Notes: generated from the letters alone by a model not told the origin. Positions 41,638-50,507 are shown, numbered from the stretch's first letter. The stretch: DNA of 64,000 nt from Rhodocyclaceae bacterium (GCA_016718525.1 JADKDD010000001.1:1426001-1490000), one strand, 5' to 3'. A program made the numbers and translations.

Positions 41638-43308
41638 CTAGGCCCGATCACGCAGCTCACGACGCAGAATTTTGCCGACATTGCTCTTCGGCAGTTCGTC
41701 GAGAAACTCAATTTGGCGCGGTACCTTGTAGGCGGTCAGTTCTTTGCGGCAATGCGCGATCAGATCCTCGGCCGTCAGTGCGGGGTTCTTCTTCACCGCA
41801 AACACCTTGATCGCTTCGCCAGTCTTGGTGTCCGGTTTACCAACCACCGCAACCTCAAACACACCTGGATGCATCATGAGCACTTCTTCGATCTCGTTCG
41901 GGAAGACGTTAAAACCGGAGACCAGAATCATGTCCTTCAAGCGGTCGACAATACGGAAGAAACCCCGCTCATCAACGGTCGCTATATCCCCGGTGCGCAA
42001 GTATCCATCCGGCGTCATGACATCAGCAGTCTCCTGCGGACGGTTCCAATAACCCTTCATCACCTGTGGCCCGCGGACGCACAATTCACCTGGCTCGCCC
42101 AACCCGACTTCATTGCCTTCGGGATCGCGTAAGGATATTTCGGTTGAGGGCAACGGCAGACCAATCGAGCCACTAAACTCGGTGAGATCAAGCGGGTTGA
42201 GTGTCACCGAGGGTGAACATTCGGTGAGTCCGTAGCCTTCGCACAAAGGTGAGTTGGTAATGGTCTGCCAGCGATCCGCCACAGGCCGCTGTACCGCAGT
42301 ACCGCCACCCACTGCAAAACGACATTTACTGAAATCAATCTTGGCGAAATCCGGGTCGTTGATCAACGCGTTAAATAGGGTATTTACCGCCGGCAGTGAC
42401 ACAAACGGATACTTCGCCAGCACCGCTACAAACGCTTTGGTGTTGCGCGGGTCCGCAACCAGAACATTGGTACCGCCGAGGCCGATAAAGTTGATCGTCA
42501 TTCCGAGCGCAAAGATGTGATACAGCGGAATTGCGGTGACGGTGACCAGCAACTCGTTGCGATCCAGGAATGGCTCGGTCCACGCCAGGCCTTGTTTGAC
42601 GTTGGCCAATACATTCAAGTGCGTCAGCATTGCGCCTTTGGACACCCCGGTGGTTCCGCCGGTATATTGCAGAAAAGCCAAATCACCCGACGAAATACTG
42701 ACTTTGGTGAACATCGCCCCCGCGCCGCGTGACAACATGGTACGAAATTCGACTTTGCCCGGTAGCGAATAGGGCGGCACCATTTTCTTCACGTTTCGGA
42801 CCAGGAAATTGCCGATGACCCGCTTGGCAAACGGCATCATGTCTGCGACACCGGTCGTCACCACATGTTTCACTGAGGTCTTGGCGATCACGCTCTCGAC
42901 TGTATGGGCGAATTGTTCCAGCACGATGATGGCCTCGGCACCGGAGTCCTTCAACTGGTGCTCCAATTCACGCGGTGTGTATAAGGGATTGACATTCGCC
43001 ACCACATAACCGGCGCGCAACAAACCAAACAAGCAGATTGGATACTGCAGAATGTTGGGCATCATCAACGCCACGCGTGCCCCTTTGGGCAAGCCGATCA
43101 CCGATTGGAAATAGGCGGATACCTGACGAGAAAGCACATCAAGCTCGTTGTAGGTAATCGCCACCCCGGTCGCGCCGCTGACGAACGCCTGACGCGGACC
43201 GAAGTCACGTACCGCATGCTCAAGATAGTCGGCGATCGATCCGATGACAGAGAGATCAATCTCGGCCGCAACACCTTGAGAGTAACTTTTCAGCCAAAGT
43301 TTTTCCAT
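41638..43308 (-). CDS. Long-chain fatty acyl-CoA synthetase, FadD type
   Basis: Activates a carboxylic acid to its CoA thioester with ATP. The 556 residues carry the AMP-binding P-loop YTGGTTGVSKGAML, the EGYGLTECSPS adenylation motif, GYLRTGDIA, DRLKDMILVSGFNVFP and the C-terminal catalytic Lys in PKSNVGKILRRELR. The start at 43308 (MEKLWLKSY) is FadD-like and has an AAAGGCAG ribosome site. It follows the two acyl-CoA dehydrogenases, so it probably supplies their substrate. A medium/long-chain or ring-derived side-chain acid is likely. Confidence 0.9.
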   Translation of the reverse strand: MEKLWLKSYSQGVAAEIDLSVIGSIADYLEHAVRDFGPRQAFVSGATGVAITYNELDVLSRQVSAYFQSVIGLPKGARVALMMPNILQYPICLFGLLRAGYVVANVNPLYTPRELEHQLKDSGAEAIIVLEQFAHTVESVIAKTSVKHVVTTGVADMMPFAKRVIGNFLVRNVKKMVPPYSLPGKVEFRTMLSRGAGAMFTKVSISSGDLAFLQYTGGTTGVSKGAMLTHLNVLANVKQGLAWTEPFLDRNELLVTVTAIPLYHIFALGMTINFIGLGGTNVLVADPRNTKAFVAVLAKYPFVSLPAVNTLFNALINDPDFAKIDFSKCRFAVGGGTAVQRPVADRWQTITNSPLCEGYGLTECSPSVTLNPLDLTEFSGSIGLPLPSTEISLRDPEGNEVGLGEPGELCVRGPQVMKGYWNRPQETADVMTPDGYLRTGDIATVDERGFFRIVDRLKDMILVSGFNVFPNEIEEVLMMHPGVFEVAVVGKPDTKTGEAIKVFAVKKNPALTAEDLIAHCRKELTAYKVPRQIEFLDELPKSNVGKILRRELRDRA

Positions 43309-43396
43309 GATCTGCCTTTTCTCCAAGAAATCACAGTCCGCCGCCAACCCAATCGCCGGTGCGGTTCACGCAAATGAACCGCTAACGACTCACCTG

Positions 43397-44542
43397 TTAG
43401 GCGGCCAACAGTTTTGAACTGATCACCTCAAGGTGGTAATCGGCATTACCAAACAACGCCACGATACAGGTAAGTCGCTTGAAATAGTGACTGACCACCA
43501 TTTCTTCCGTCACGCCCATACCACCGTGCAACTGGATCGCCTGCTGTCCGACAAAACGGGCGGCATCGCTGACCTGAACCTTCGCCGCCGAACACGCCCA
43601 ATGGGCTTCCTCCGCGGTTCCACTGGCTACGCGAACGTTTGCCAACATGGTTGCCGAACGCGCCGTTTCGGCCCAGACGAACATATCGACCATACGATGC
43701 TTGAGTGCCTGAAACGTACCTAGCGTCACCCCGAACTGTTTGCGCGTTTTTAGATACTCGCTGGTGATGTCGATCATGGTCACGATGATACCGACGGCTT
43801 CCGCACATAGCGCGGCGTTGGCCACGTCAAATGCGCGGTTGAGCACCGGCCCAGCATCACCCTTGCCACCGACTCGCGCACTTTCGCTCACGCTCACCTG
43901 ATGCAGTTCCAAGCGCGCAACACGAGTACCGTCAGGCATTTTTTGGTCATGCCAGGTCACACCGGGCGCCTTGCTGTCGATCAGGAACAGGGACACGCCG
44001 TTGCCTTCGTTGACCGAGACCAGCACGTTGTCTGACTGAGCGCCATAGAGAACCTGCGCTTTGCTGCCGCTGATCACCAGCCCATCGCCCGGGCCCTTCA
44101 GTGACGTTGCCAATACCTCAGCGTCAAAACCTTTGCCCGGCTCTTGGTGCGCCAGCGCGACCAGTAATTCGCCACTGCCGATCGAAGGCAACAACGATTC
44201 CTTCTGACTGGAACTGCCATGAGTGGAAATCAATCCGCCTGACACGATCACCGTGCCAAGATAGGGCTCGATCATCAGGCCGCGGCCCAGTTCTTCCATC
44301 ACCACCATGGTGTCAAGCGCACTGCCGCCGAGTCCACCGTGGGCTTCCTCGAACGGCAAGGCCAAAACGCCGATCTCGGCCAGTTGTTTCCATGCTAGTG
44401 GCGAAAATCCGGTGGCGTTCACTGCTCCTGCAGCCTGTTCGGCCACCAGCGCTTTGCGCTTGGCAAAAGAAAATTCTTTGGCAGCAAACTTTCTCAGGGT
44501 GTCTTGCAGGGCTTGTTGGTCTTCCGTTAAGTTCAGGTTCAT
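43397..44542 (-). CDS. Acyl-CoA dehydrogenase, subunit-like
   Basis: FAD enzyme family that makes the 2,3-enoyl-CoA in beta-oxidation. The 381 residues show the N-terminal helical domain (LTEDQQALQDTLRKFA), a middle beta domain and the C-terminal IQLHGGMGVTEE. At the position of the catalytic Glu in medium-chain enzymes (a YEGT motif) the sequence is FGNAD. The start at 44542 lies 10 bases after the other dehydrogenase gene. Paired, non-identical genes like this often encode a2b2 enzymes acting on bulky side-chain CoA esters, as in steroid degradation; that is an inference. Confidence 0.87.
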   Translation of the reverse strand: MNLNLTEDQQALQDTLRKFAAKEFSFAKRKALVAEQAAGAVNATGFSPLAWKQLAEIGVLALPFEEAHGGLGGSALDTMVVMEELGRGLMIEPYLGTVIVSGGLISTHGSSSQKESLLPSIGSGELLVALAHQEPGKGFDAEVLATSLKGPGDGLVISGSKAQVLYGAQSDNVLVSVNEGNGVSLFLIDSKAPGVTWHDQKMPDGTRVARLELHQVSVSESARVGGKGDAGPVLNRAFDVANAALCAEAVGIIVTMIDITSEYLKTRKQFGVTLGTFQALKHRMVDMFVWAETARSATMLANVRVASGTAEEAHWACSAAKVQVSDAARFVGQQAIQLHGGMGVTEEMVVSHYFKRLTCIVALFGNADYHLEVISSKLLAA

Positions 44543-44552
44543 AGCAATGTCC

Positions 44553-45671
44553 TCACAGGCCCAAAACCATTTGGGCGATGATGTTCTTCTGGATTTCGTT
44601 GGAGCCACCAAAAATACTCAGCTTTCGCATGTTGAAGTAGCGGTTGGCGACCGCGGGATCGACATAGGCGCCACCGGTCACCTGCAGGATCGCCTCGTAG
44701 ATATTCTGGAAAATCTCCGTACCTCTGATTTTCAAAATCGCCGCTTCGGCGCCCGGTCCGCGTTTGCTGCCGCTCGCCGACACCACGCGCAACAGCGTCA
44801 TCTCGTGCACCGCAAGCTCAATCTCCAGCCGCGCCACACGGTCGCGCAAACGGACATCAGTCTTCATAGCCTCGGCAGCAATGTCCTTTAGTTCGGCCAG
44901 CAGGCGCTTTCCTTGCGGTACCAAAGCCAGCCCGGTGCGCTCGTGTACCAACAAGAACTTGGCATAGGACCAACCCTTGTTTTCTTCGCCAACCAAATTG
45001 GTGACCGGCACGCGGACATTGTCAAAAAACACGTCATTGATCTCGTGCCCACCGTCCAACATGATGATCGGCCGCACCGTCACTCCCGGCGAGTGCATGT
45101 TGATCAGTAGAAAACTGATACCGTCTTGCTGGCGCGCATCACTGCTGGTACGCACAAGACAGAAAATCCAGTCGGCGTGTTGCGCGAGCGTCGTCCACGT
45201 CTTTTGCCCATTTACTACGTAGTGATCGCCGTCGCGCTCGGCACGGGTGCGTAGCGAGGCCAGATCAGAACCGGAACCCGGCTCAGAATAACCCTGACAC
45301 CACCAGTCTTCCCCGCTCAAAATCTTCGGCAGGAAAGTGCGTTGCTGCTCAGGCGAACCAAAGGCCATGATCACCGGAGCGACCATTACCAGTCCAAACG
45401 GTAACTGGGCCGGTGCACCAGCGAAAACGCACTCCTCATCAAAGATGTAACGCTGCGTCGCATTCCAACCCGTGCCGCCCGCTTGCTTGGGCCACATCGA
45501 AGCGCCCCAGCCGCGTTGGTTGAGAATTTGCTGCCAGCGCACCGTGTCTGCTTTACCGATTTCTGCATGACCGCGGACTTTCTGTTGAATGTCGGCAGGC
45601 AAATTCTTTTCCAGAAAATCGCGCACTTCGGCACGAAATGCTACTTCAGATTCATCAAAATCCAGATTCAT
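44553..45671 (-). CDS. Acyl-CoA dehydrogenase, second subunit-like
   Basis: A 372-residue acyl-CoA dehydrogenase with CQGYSEPGSGSDLASL (flavin/substrate loop), GQKTWTT and the C-terminal SIFGGSNEIQKNIIA. The Gly-Gly-Ser-Asn-Glu ending is typical of the FadE group that forms hetero-oligomers. It precedes the dehydrogenase at 43397-44542 by 10 bases. The pairing suggests one enzyme built from both. Which of the two supplies the catalytic base cannot be settled by eye. Confidence 0.88.
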   Translation of the reverse strand: MNLDFDESEVAFRAEVRDFLEKNLPADIQQKVRGHAEIGKADTVRWQQILNQRGWGASMWPKQAGGTGWNATQRYIFDEECVFAGAPAQLPFGLVMVAPVIMAFGSPEQQRTFLPKILSGEDWWCQGYSEPGSGSDLASLRTRAERDGDHYVVNGQKTWTTLAQHADWIFCLVRTSSDARQQDGISFLLINMHSPGVTVRPIIMLDGGHEINDVFFDNVRVPVTNLVGEENKGWSYAKFLLVHERTGLALVPQGKRLLAELKDIAAEAMKTDVRLRDRVARLEIELAVHEMTLLRVVSASGSKRGPGAEAAILKIRGTEIFQNIYEAILQVTGGAYVDPAVANRYFNMRKLSIFGGSNEIQKNIIAQMVLGL

Positions 45672-45729
45672 TGTTCCAGTTCCTCGTCAATAATTCAAAT
45701 CAGTCAGGCAAAAAAATATTCACGCAAAG

Positions 45730-46812
45730 TTACAAAAGCGAAAGCATCAACCCGCGACTCGGTGGCACTTTATTGTTGATCAAGGCCAGGAAGCTTTCAG
45801 TTACTGCCGGCTCGCCACGCTGATGCGTTATTTCAAGTTGACCTTTGATGCTCCAGGAGATTTTTGCCGAGGCACCGAAGGCTTTGGTGACGGTGACGCC
45901 CGGACCCCAGTCCTTGTCGCGCTTGGCAAATCGCGCCGGGGCAAAAAATACCGTCGGCTTCGCACCCGGGAGCGAATCTTCGCGCTGCTCCGTCTCCCAG
46001 TGTGTCAGGCCGACCAAACAGCTATCTTTTAGATTGTTCTTGAAGTGCCTATGCACGCAGGTCACCACGCCACCATCGCCCGACATGTCAACGAATGCGG
46101 TCGGCACATTGGCTGGCAAAGTGGTGATCTGGTCATAAGTCATCACTTGGTCATAGACGCCCAGTCCATTGACGAATCCGACGTTGCCCGGTGATGTCAG
46201 ACCGACCACTTTCTGCGAAACATCGGCATCGTGATGCAACAGATGGGCCAGACCAAAGGCCGTCTTCGATGATGCAGATGCAACGACGACTTGCTCGGCG
46301 CCAAAGAAATTGTTGTCGACCAAGAAGTCATAGATGACAAAGGACGTTGCAAACAGCGGAAACAACAGACACCGCTCATCTTCCATTGCCTTCAATGGCG
46401 CAGGGTCGTTGGCGGTGCGATGGTATTGATTGTATAGCCGCGGCAAATCCGCACGGTGCGGGGCAAAGTCGTAGAAATTGGTATCGCTGACCTTCCCCGG
46501 CGTTACCGTCAGATGCGAGGCCATCGGGAAATATCCCCAGATTCGCTCGCCCACTGAAAGCCCCGCGCAACGCGACTCGACCACATCAGCAAAGCCCCAC
46601 ACGGGCACGATGCCCCACTCGCCTTCGGCGGGGAAAAACTTCCAATAACCGAAGGTGTCGCCGATGACCGCATAGCTGACGTTATTTGCGGTCAATGCAA
46701 ATTTGTCTATCGCCATGCGCGCTTCGCCATCACCCAAAGGCTTGGCTTCATGGTGGACGATTTTGGTTTCGCGCAATGCGTTACGCTTGACCCAAAACTC
46801 GGTGACTTGCAT
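45730..46812 (-). CDS. DUF2855 family protein
   Basis: A 360-residue member of DUF2855, distantly related to medium-chain dehydrogenases. It has an N-terminal GroES-like part (about 1-140) with the VWGFADVVESRCAGLSVGERIWG segment. A nucleotide-fold part then carries VVVASASSKTAFGLAHLL and AFVDMSGDGGV. No catalytic zinc ligands were recognised, and the coenzyme is unknown. The ATG at 46812 is chosen over a TTG three bases upstream. It is the first gene of the 20-gene minus-strand run and faces the divergent TetR gene across a palindromic operator candidate. Confidence 0.82.
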   Translation of the reverse strand: MQVTEFWVKRNALRETKIVHHEAKPLGDGEARMAIDKFALTANNVSYAVIGDTFGYWKFFPAEGEWGIVPVWGFADVVESRCAGLSVGERIWGYFPMASHLTVTPGKVSDTNFYDFAPHRADLPRLYNQYHRTANDPAPLKAMEDERCLLFPLFATSFVIYDFLVDNNFFGAEQVVVASASSKTAFGLAHLLHHDADVSQKVVGLTSPGNVGFVNGLGVYDQVMTYDQITTLPANVPTAFVDMSGDGGVVTCVHRHFKNNLKDSCLVGLTHWETEQREDSLPGAKPTVFFAPARFAKRDKDWGPGVTVTKAFGASAKISWSIKGQLEITHQRGEPAVTESFLALINNKVPPSRGLMLSLL

Positions 46813-46857
46813 CAAAATGCTCCTTTGGTGTTTGGCCGGATTCCGTTTATGATTTCA

Positions 46858-46870
46858 TGAACCGGGTTCA
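46858..46870. promoter_or_regulatory. Palindromic operator candidate between TetR and DUF2855 genes
   Basis: TGAACCGGGTTCA is a perfect 13-base palindrome around one central base. It sits 46 bases from the DUF2855 start and 54 from the TetR start. Position and symmetry suit a TetR-family binding site controlling both directions. Confidence 0.6.
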
Positions 46871-46923
46871 CAAGTGTACGAGACTTTCGAGAGCCTGTGT
46901 TTCAGTTTTTCCGGAGCCTCAAT

Positions 46924-47622
46924 ATGCGCCAAAAAAAGCCAATAAAGTCCATAAAATCAATTGTTAGACTACCAAAGCAGGACCGCTCGAGGCAGACGGT
47001 TGAGGCTATTTTGGAAAGCGCGTTTCAGATTTTGGAGGCCGATGGACTCGATGGATTCAAGGTTGTCAGCCTGGCCGAACGCTCCGGCTACAGTGTCGGC
47101 ACTTTGTATCAGTATTTCGACAATATTGATGCGGTGATGCTGGCGCTGGTCGATGCAGAAAGTGAACGGCAGCGCCAGACCCTGTTGGCGACCTTCAGCG
47201 ATATGGCCGCCCAAGGAGTGGCGCAGCGCACAAGCGACATCGTTCAAATCATGCTGAACTCGTTCTCCGGGCGCAGAGCCGCGCAAAAGGCGATCATTGA
47301 ATGGGTCCTGTCGCGCCCCGAAGTGCGACGCATCGAAGGTCGCAATACCTTCCTTGGTCAGATATTGGCGTCAGTCTCAATCCGCTCTCAAGGCTTGAGC
47401 ATGAGCCGACTGCTGACGCCGATCGAAATGTTCATCCTTTCGCGCTCGCTCATGAACACGTTGCGCAACGCCATCTGGAGCGAGGAATACATGATCGACT
47501 CACCTCAATTTGCGCAAGGCTTGGCTGATCTCGTCGACGGCTTCACCTACCAATTGGCGAAACGGGACGAGGCAGAGCGCAAACTCCTGGAAACGCAAAG
47601 ACTGAACAGGAGGGAAACCTAG
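46924..47622 (+). CDS. TetR-family transcriptional regulator
   Basis: A 232-residue repressor-type protein. The N-terminal helix-turn-helix (about 25-70) reads QTVEAILESAFQILEADGLDGF and then VVSLAERSGYSVGTLYQYFDN, the standard TetR recognition helix. The C-terminal ligand domain is not conserved enough to name a ligand. It is basic at the extreme N-terminus. The ATG at 46924 has CCGGAG upstream; the reading from 46897 has no site. It diverges from the 20-gene cluster and is its likely regulator, perhaps responding to an acyl-CoA or the substrate. Confidence 0.92.
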   Translation: MRQKKPIKSIKSIVRLPKQDRSRQTVEAILESAFQILEADGLDGFKVVSLAERSGYSVGTLYQYFDNIDAVMLALVDAESERQRQTLLATFSDMAAQGVAQRTSDIVQIMLNSFSGRRAAQKAIIEWVLSRPEVRRIEGRNTFLGQILASVSIRSQGLSMSRLLTPIEMFILSRSLMNTLRNAIWSEEYMIDSPQFAQGLADLVDGFTYQLAKRDEAERKLLETQRLNRRET

Positions 47623-47696
47623 TTCCTGATTGATTCCCTCGAACAAAAGCCGCCAACGAAATTCTTCGCGGTCGGCACTTTCGCAAACATGGAAAC

Positions 47697-47837
47697 TCAG
47701 GCTTGCCACACCATTCTTGAATTTTCGTGAATGACGCTGGCGCCGGCAATCGTCACACCGTCAATCAGCTCCTCTTGAGCGTACCCTCTCCCTTTGATAC
47801 AAGACGGACACCCGATCACCACATCACCGCGTTTCAT
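47697..47837 (-). CDS. Possible 46-residue protein with a CPSC motif
   Basis: A short open frame starting MKRGDVVIGCPSCIKG and ending MVWQA. The CxxC could be half of a metal site. No clear ribosome site precedes the ATG at 47837, and it may be chance or a remnant. Part of it overlaps a sequence loosely like the dispersed repeat (about 47737-47765). It is included because the 302-base gap between TetR and GFA genes holds nothing else protein-like. Confidence 0.25.
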   Translation of the reverse strand: MKRGDVVIGCPSCIKGRGYAQEELIDGVTIAGASVIHENSRMVWQA

Positions 47838-47863
47838 GAAGTCAACACGTTAAAACGTACATT

Positions 47864-47891
47864 CGGGAACCCGATATAAACTAGGTTCCCG
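47864..47891. promoter_or_regulatory. Inverted repeat over the GFA gene promoter region
   Basis: CGGGAACC and GGTTCCCG form a perfect eight-base inverted repeat with a 12-base AT-rich spacer (GATATAAACT) that could hold a -10 box. It ends 33 bases before the GFA start. The half-site core GAACC/GGTTC is the same as in the palindrome at 46858, so the TetR regulator might bind here too. Confidence 0.4.
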
Positions 47892-47924
47892 CGTTCTTCA
47901 TAACTCGTCCTGAGGAGACACATC

Positions 47925-48359
47925 ATGAGTAATGGCAATACGTACAACGGCAGTTGCTTTTGCGGTGCTATCCAGTTCTCGGTGAGCGGTGAGCCCGCGG
48001 CCATGGGTTATTGTCATTGCGAAGATTGCAGAAGATGGTCGGCAGGCCCCGTCAATGCATTTAGCTTATGGCAACCCGAAGCAGTCAAAGTCACTCAGGG
48101 AGCGGATGAGATCGGCACTTACAACAAGACGCCCAACAGCTATCGCAAATGGTGCAAAAAGTGTGGTGGACATATCTTTACCGAGCACCCCGGAATGGGG
48201 CTGACCGATGTCTACGTTGCGGTCATCCCTGACTTTCCCTATCAACCCGGTGTCCACGTGTTCTACAAGGAAACCAGGTTGCATATTCATGATGGCCTGC
48301 CAAAAATGCAGGACGTCCCGGCGGAAATGGGTGGCTCAGGAGTCACTTTGCCGGAATGA
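47925..48359 (+). CDS. GFA-family (CENP-V) zinc protein
   Basis: A 144-residue protein with the GFA zinc-binding layout: GSCFCGAIQF, CHCEDCRRWSAG and KWCKKCGGHIF. The family is named for a glutathione-dependent formaldehyde-activating enzyme, but most members are uncharacterised and many bind or process glutathione adducts. A strong GAGGAGA ribosome site precedes the ATG. It stands alone, with an inverted repeat over its promoter, downstream of the TetR regulator. Confidence 0.88.
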   Translation: MSNGNTYNGSCFCGAIQFSVSGEPAAMGYCHCEDCRRWSAGPVNAFSLWQPEAVKVTQGADEIGTYNKTPNSYRKWCKKCGGHIFTEHPGMGLTDVYVAVIPDFPYQPGVHVFYKETRLHIHDGLPKMQDVPAEMGGSGVTLPE

Positions 48360-48377
48360 TCAATTTGCCGGGCAGAC

Positions 48378-49655
48378 CTATTTTTTCACCGGCTGAAAGC
48401 GCTTTGCAATTGGGCGCAGATACCGTTGAATCGATCCGGCATCGCGATTGGTTGAAAAGAAGGCGATGACCAGATCGCGGTCCGGCGAGACGTAAGTGCC
48501 CTGCCCCATGAACCCGCTTTTGAAAAAATCACCGTCGGCAAAAACAGCGTCCCATTGCCTGCTGTTGCTGACAACCGTTTCATTCAAACGCTCGCTGAAC
48601 ACCGGCCCATCATAGCCGTTCATGAAAAACTCATGGCTGCGCACACCATCCCGTACGCGCTGAACAATTGAAGGAGTAACGATGCGCTCCGTCGCAACCT
48701 TGTTCCAGCTCGGCGTATATAACATTGCATATCGTGCCATGTCGCGCAAACGACTGGAAACCAGTCCATAAGGCGCAGCAGTTCCGTCGGGTGCGAGGTG
48801 CACCTGAATTGGACCATCCACGTACAGTTTGGACCATACCCGATCGTCGAGCATGTCCGCCCACCGTTGTTGCGCTACTTCCTCAGTCAGCAACACGAGC
48901 GCCTGAGTCACTGGAGAACCGTAATCAAAACTGGTCCCGGGGTCACGCACTTTCTTCGCACTTTTGAGCACGTCACGTACGGTTTCTATCTGTCCCGTTC
49001 GCCGATTTGGCGTACCCAAGTCTGCCAGGAAAAGCCGGATCGCCAAAGAGTCAGGATTGCGTCGCGTTTCATCGTTTTCCTCCGTATCAAGTCCGGGAGT
49101 CATGTCGAGGACATCGAGCACACGAATTCCCTCCCACGCCGTGCCCCGAAAATCAGGCAGATAGGCTTCGACCGGTCGTTGCAGATCAATTTTTCCTTCA
49201 TCGACCAGCAGATCGATCAACAGACTGGTCATGGTCTTTGCGCATGACGCCCACAACAGGCTATCGTCAGGACGCATCCCTGGATAGCGTTCGTAGACGA
49301 TTTTTCCGCGATGGATGACGATAAATCCACGAGCACCGCTTCGCGGATCGGCCAGGAACTCATCAAGACTGATATCGCCCAACCGGGAGACCGCAGTAAT
49401 CTTGCCCAAGGTCGGGTCCGGACGCATCTCCAGTGCTCGTGTTGCCTGTCGCCTTGGCACCAAAGCGGTACGCATATGGCGAGCGATGTGTCCCGACCAA
49501 TAGGCGGATACGTCTCCGCCGTTAAGCAACTGAGTTACTACTGTACTTTGCTCTTCCAGTTTCTTGATCTCGGCCAATGAACGCGTTTGATCTGCACCTG
49601 CCTGACTGATGATCAGAAGGCTTGAAAGAGCCACAACGGATTTGAATGAATTCAT
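48378..49655 (-). CDS. Serine hydrolase of the class C beta-lactamase/esterase family
   Basis: A 425-residue secreted protein with a signal peptide of about 21 residues ending at QAGA. The catalytic SxxK tetrad is SCAK in WASCAKTMTS, and the second motif YGS is in FDYGSPVTQ. Family members include AmpC-like enzymes, D-peptidases and esterases (EstB type). Length exceeds AmpC, and the neighbourhood gives no sign of ampR. An esterase or lactonase is more likely than a resistance beta-lactamase. It converges with the GFA gene. Confidence 0.82.
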   Translation of the reverse strand: MNSFKSVVALSSLLIISQAGADQTRSLAEIKKLEEQSTVVTQLLNGGDVSAYWSGHIARHMRTALVPRRQATRALEMRPDPTLGKITAVSRLGDISLDEFLADPRSGARGFIVIHRGKIVYERYPGMRPDDSLLWASCAKTMTSLLIDLLVDEGKIDLQRPVEAYLPDFRGTAWEGIRVLDVLDMTPGLDTEENDETRRNPDSLAIRLFLADLGTPNRRTGQIETVRDVLKSAKKVRDPGTSFDYGSPVTQALVLLTEEVAQQRWADMLDDRVWSKLYVDGPIQVHLAPDGTAAPYGLVSSRLRDMARYAMLYTPSWNKVATERIVTPSIVQRVRDGVRSHEFFMNGYDGPVFSERLNETVVSNSRQWDAVFADGDFFKSGFMGQGTYVSPDRDLVIAFFSTNRDAGSIQRYLRPIAKRFQPVKK

Positions 49656-50129
49656 GCCGATTCCTTAAGTAAAGTGCGACAGAAGCATACTGTCGTACGC
49701 CTCCTTTTTACAAAACATTTGCAGTTGAGAATTGAATTATTACCAGCCATCCTACTTTGCGCACTTGGTGCCGCCAAAGCATTCAGTAACATGGTTAGCA
49801 TATGAGAATGTGCAACGGCACGTGATTCATAACGAGGAGAAATCAATGCCCAACGGCGCTCGAGCCATCTTAGTCTGTTGACGCCGCGACACCGAGTTCG
49901 CATGCTGCCGCGGCAAAGTTTCCGCACTTCTCGGCTTCGGACAGGGCGAGCGACTGCTGGATACCGTGCATTTTGTGTCCCGCCATACTGAAGAAATTCT
50001 GTCGGTAATTTACGCTATTCACGTTCGTTGTTTAGGTCGGTACATTTGCGTAAGCTCCATCTCTCGCAAGCTTCCTGCAACGATCGACCGGTAACCGATC
50101 CGCGGATATCAAGCAAAAAGGAAACCATC
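49656..50129. other. 474-base stretch with only gene debris
   Basis: No intact gene is visible. It holds the LysR-like remnant at 49870-49986. Around 49725-49805 a short plus frame looks like a signal peptide (TTG start, ELLLPAILLCALGAAKAF) but stops after 26 codons. A good ribosome site (GAGGAGAAATCA) stands before an 11-codon frame at 49846. Confidence 0.6.
49870..49986 (-). pseudogene. Possible remnant of a LysR-type regulator N-terminus
   Basis: A 38-codon frame containing MHGIQQSLALSEAEKCG and NFAAAACELGVAAST. This resembles the start of the LysR helix-turn-helix (a pattern like FVAVAExGSFxAAARxLGVxxS), and then a stop. The recognition helix and all of the effector domain are missing. 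Short, so chance similarity cannot be excluded. Confidence 0.4.
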
Positions 50130-50507
50130 ATGTACGTTCACGAACAAACCAATCCAGCAGTTACTCCAATGCCCGGTTTATCGCACAGCACTTGGGCGGG
50201 GCAGGACGAAGGCATGAGTCAATTAAGCGTGTGGCGCCAATCGATAGGACCCGGTGCAGCCACCCCACCTCACCGTCATGACTGCGACGAAATCATCATT
50301 TGCTCAGGCGGCAAGGGAGAAGTGCATATTGCCGGTGCAGTTCACGCATTTGAGGCGCGCAGCAACCTGACGCTGCCACGCAATGTCCTTCACCAGATTT
50401 TTAGCGTGGGTGACCGCGCGCTGGAAATTGTTGGCATATTGGCCGCGTCACCGGTCGACGTGTTCCTTCCCGATGGTCAAAAAATTGACTTGCCTTGGCG
50501 CACCTGA
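50130..50507 (+). CDS. Small cupin-domain protein
   Basis: A 125-residue single-domain cupin. The metal-site motif 1 is PPHRHDCDEIIICSGGKGEVHI, with two His, a later Glu and Gly. Motif 2 is around NLTLPRNVLHQIF, with the last His. It may bind iron or manganese; small cupins of this kind serve as dioxygenases, isomerases or sensors. The ATG at 50130 has AAAAGGAAA upstream; the reading from 50028 has no site. It lies 535 bases before the hydrogenase gene, separated by debris. Confidence 0.82.
   Translation: MYVHEQTNPAVTPMPGLSHSTWAGQDEGMSQLSVWRQSIGPGAATPPHRHDCDEIIICSGGKGEVHIAGAVHAFEARSNLTLPRNVLHQIFSVGDRALEIVGILAASPVDVFLPDGQKIDLPWRT

Noticed and set aside
48378..49655. Antibiotic-resistance AmpC beta-lactamase
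   Set aside because: SxxK and YGS are present but the length, lack of an ampR neighbour and family breadth favour an esterase/peptidase-like enzyme; no resistance claim is supported.
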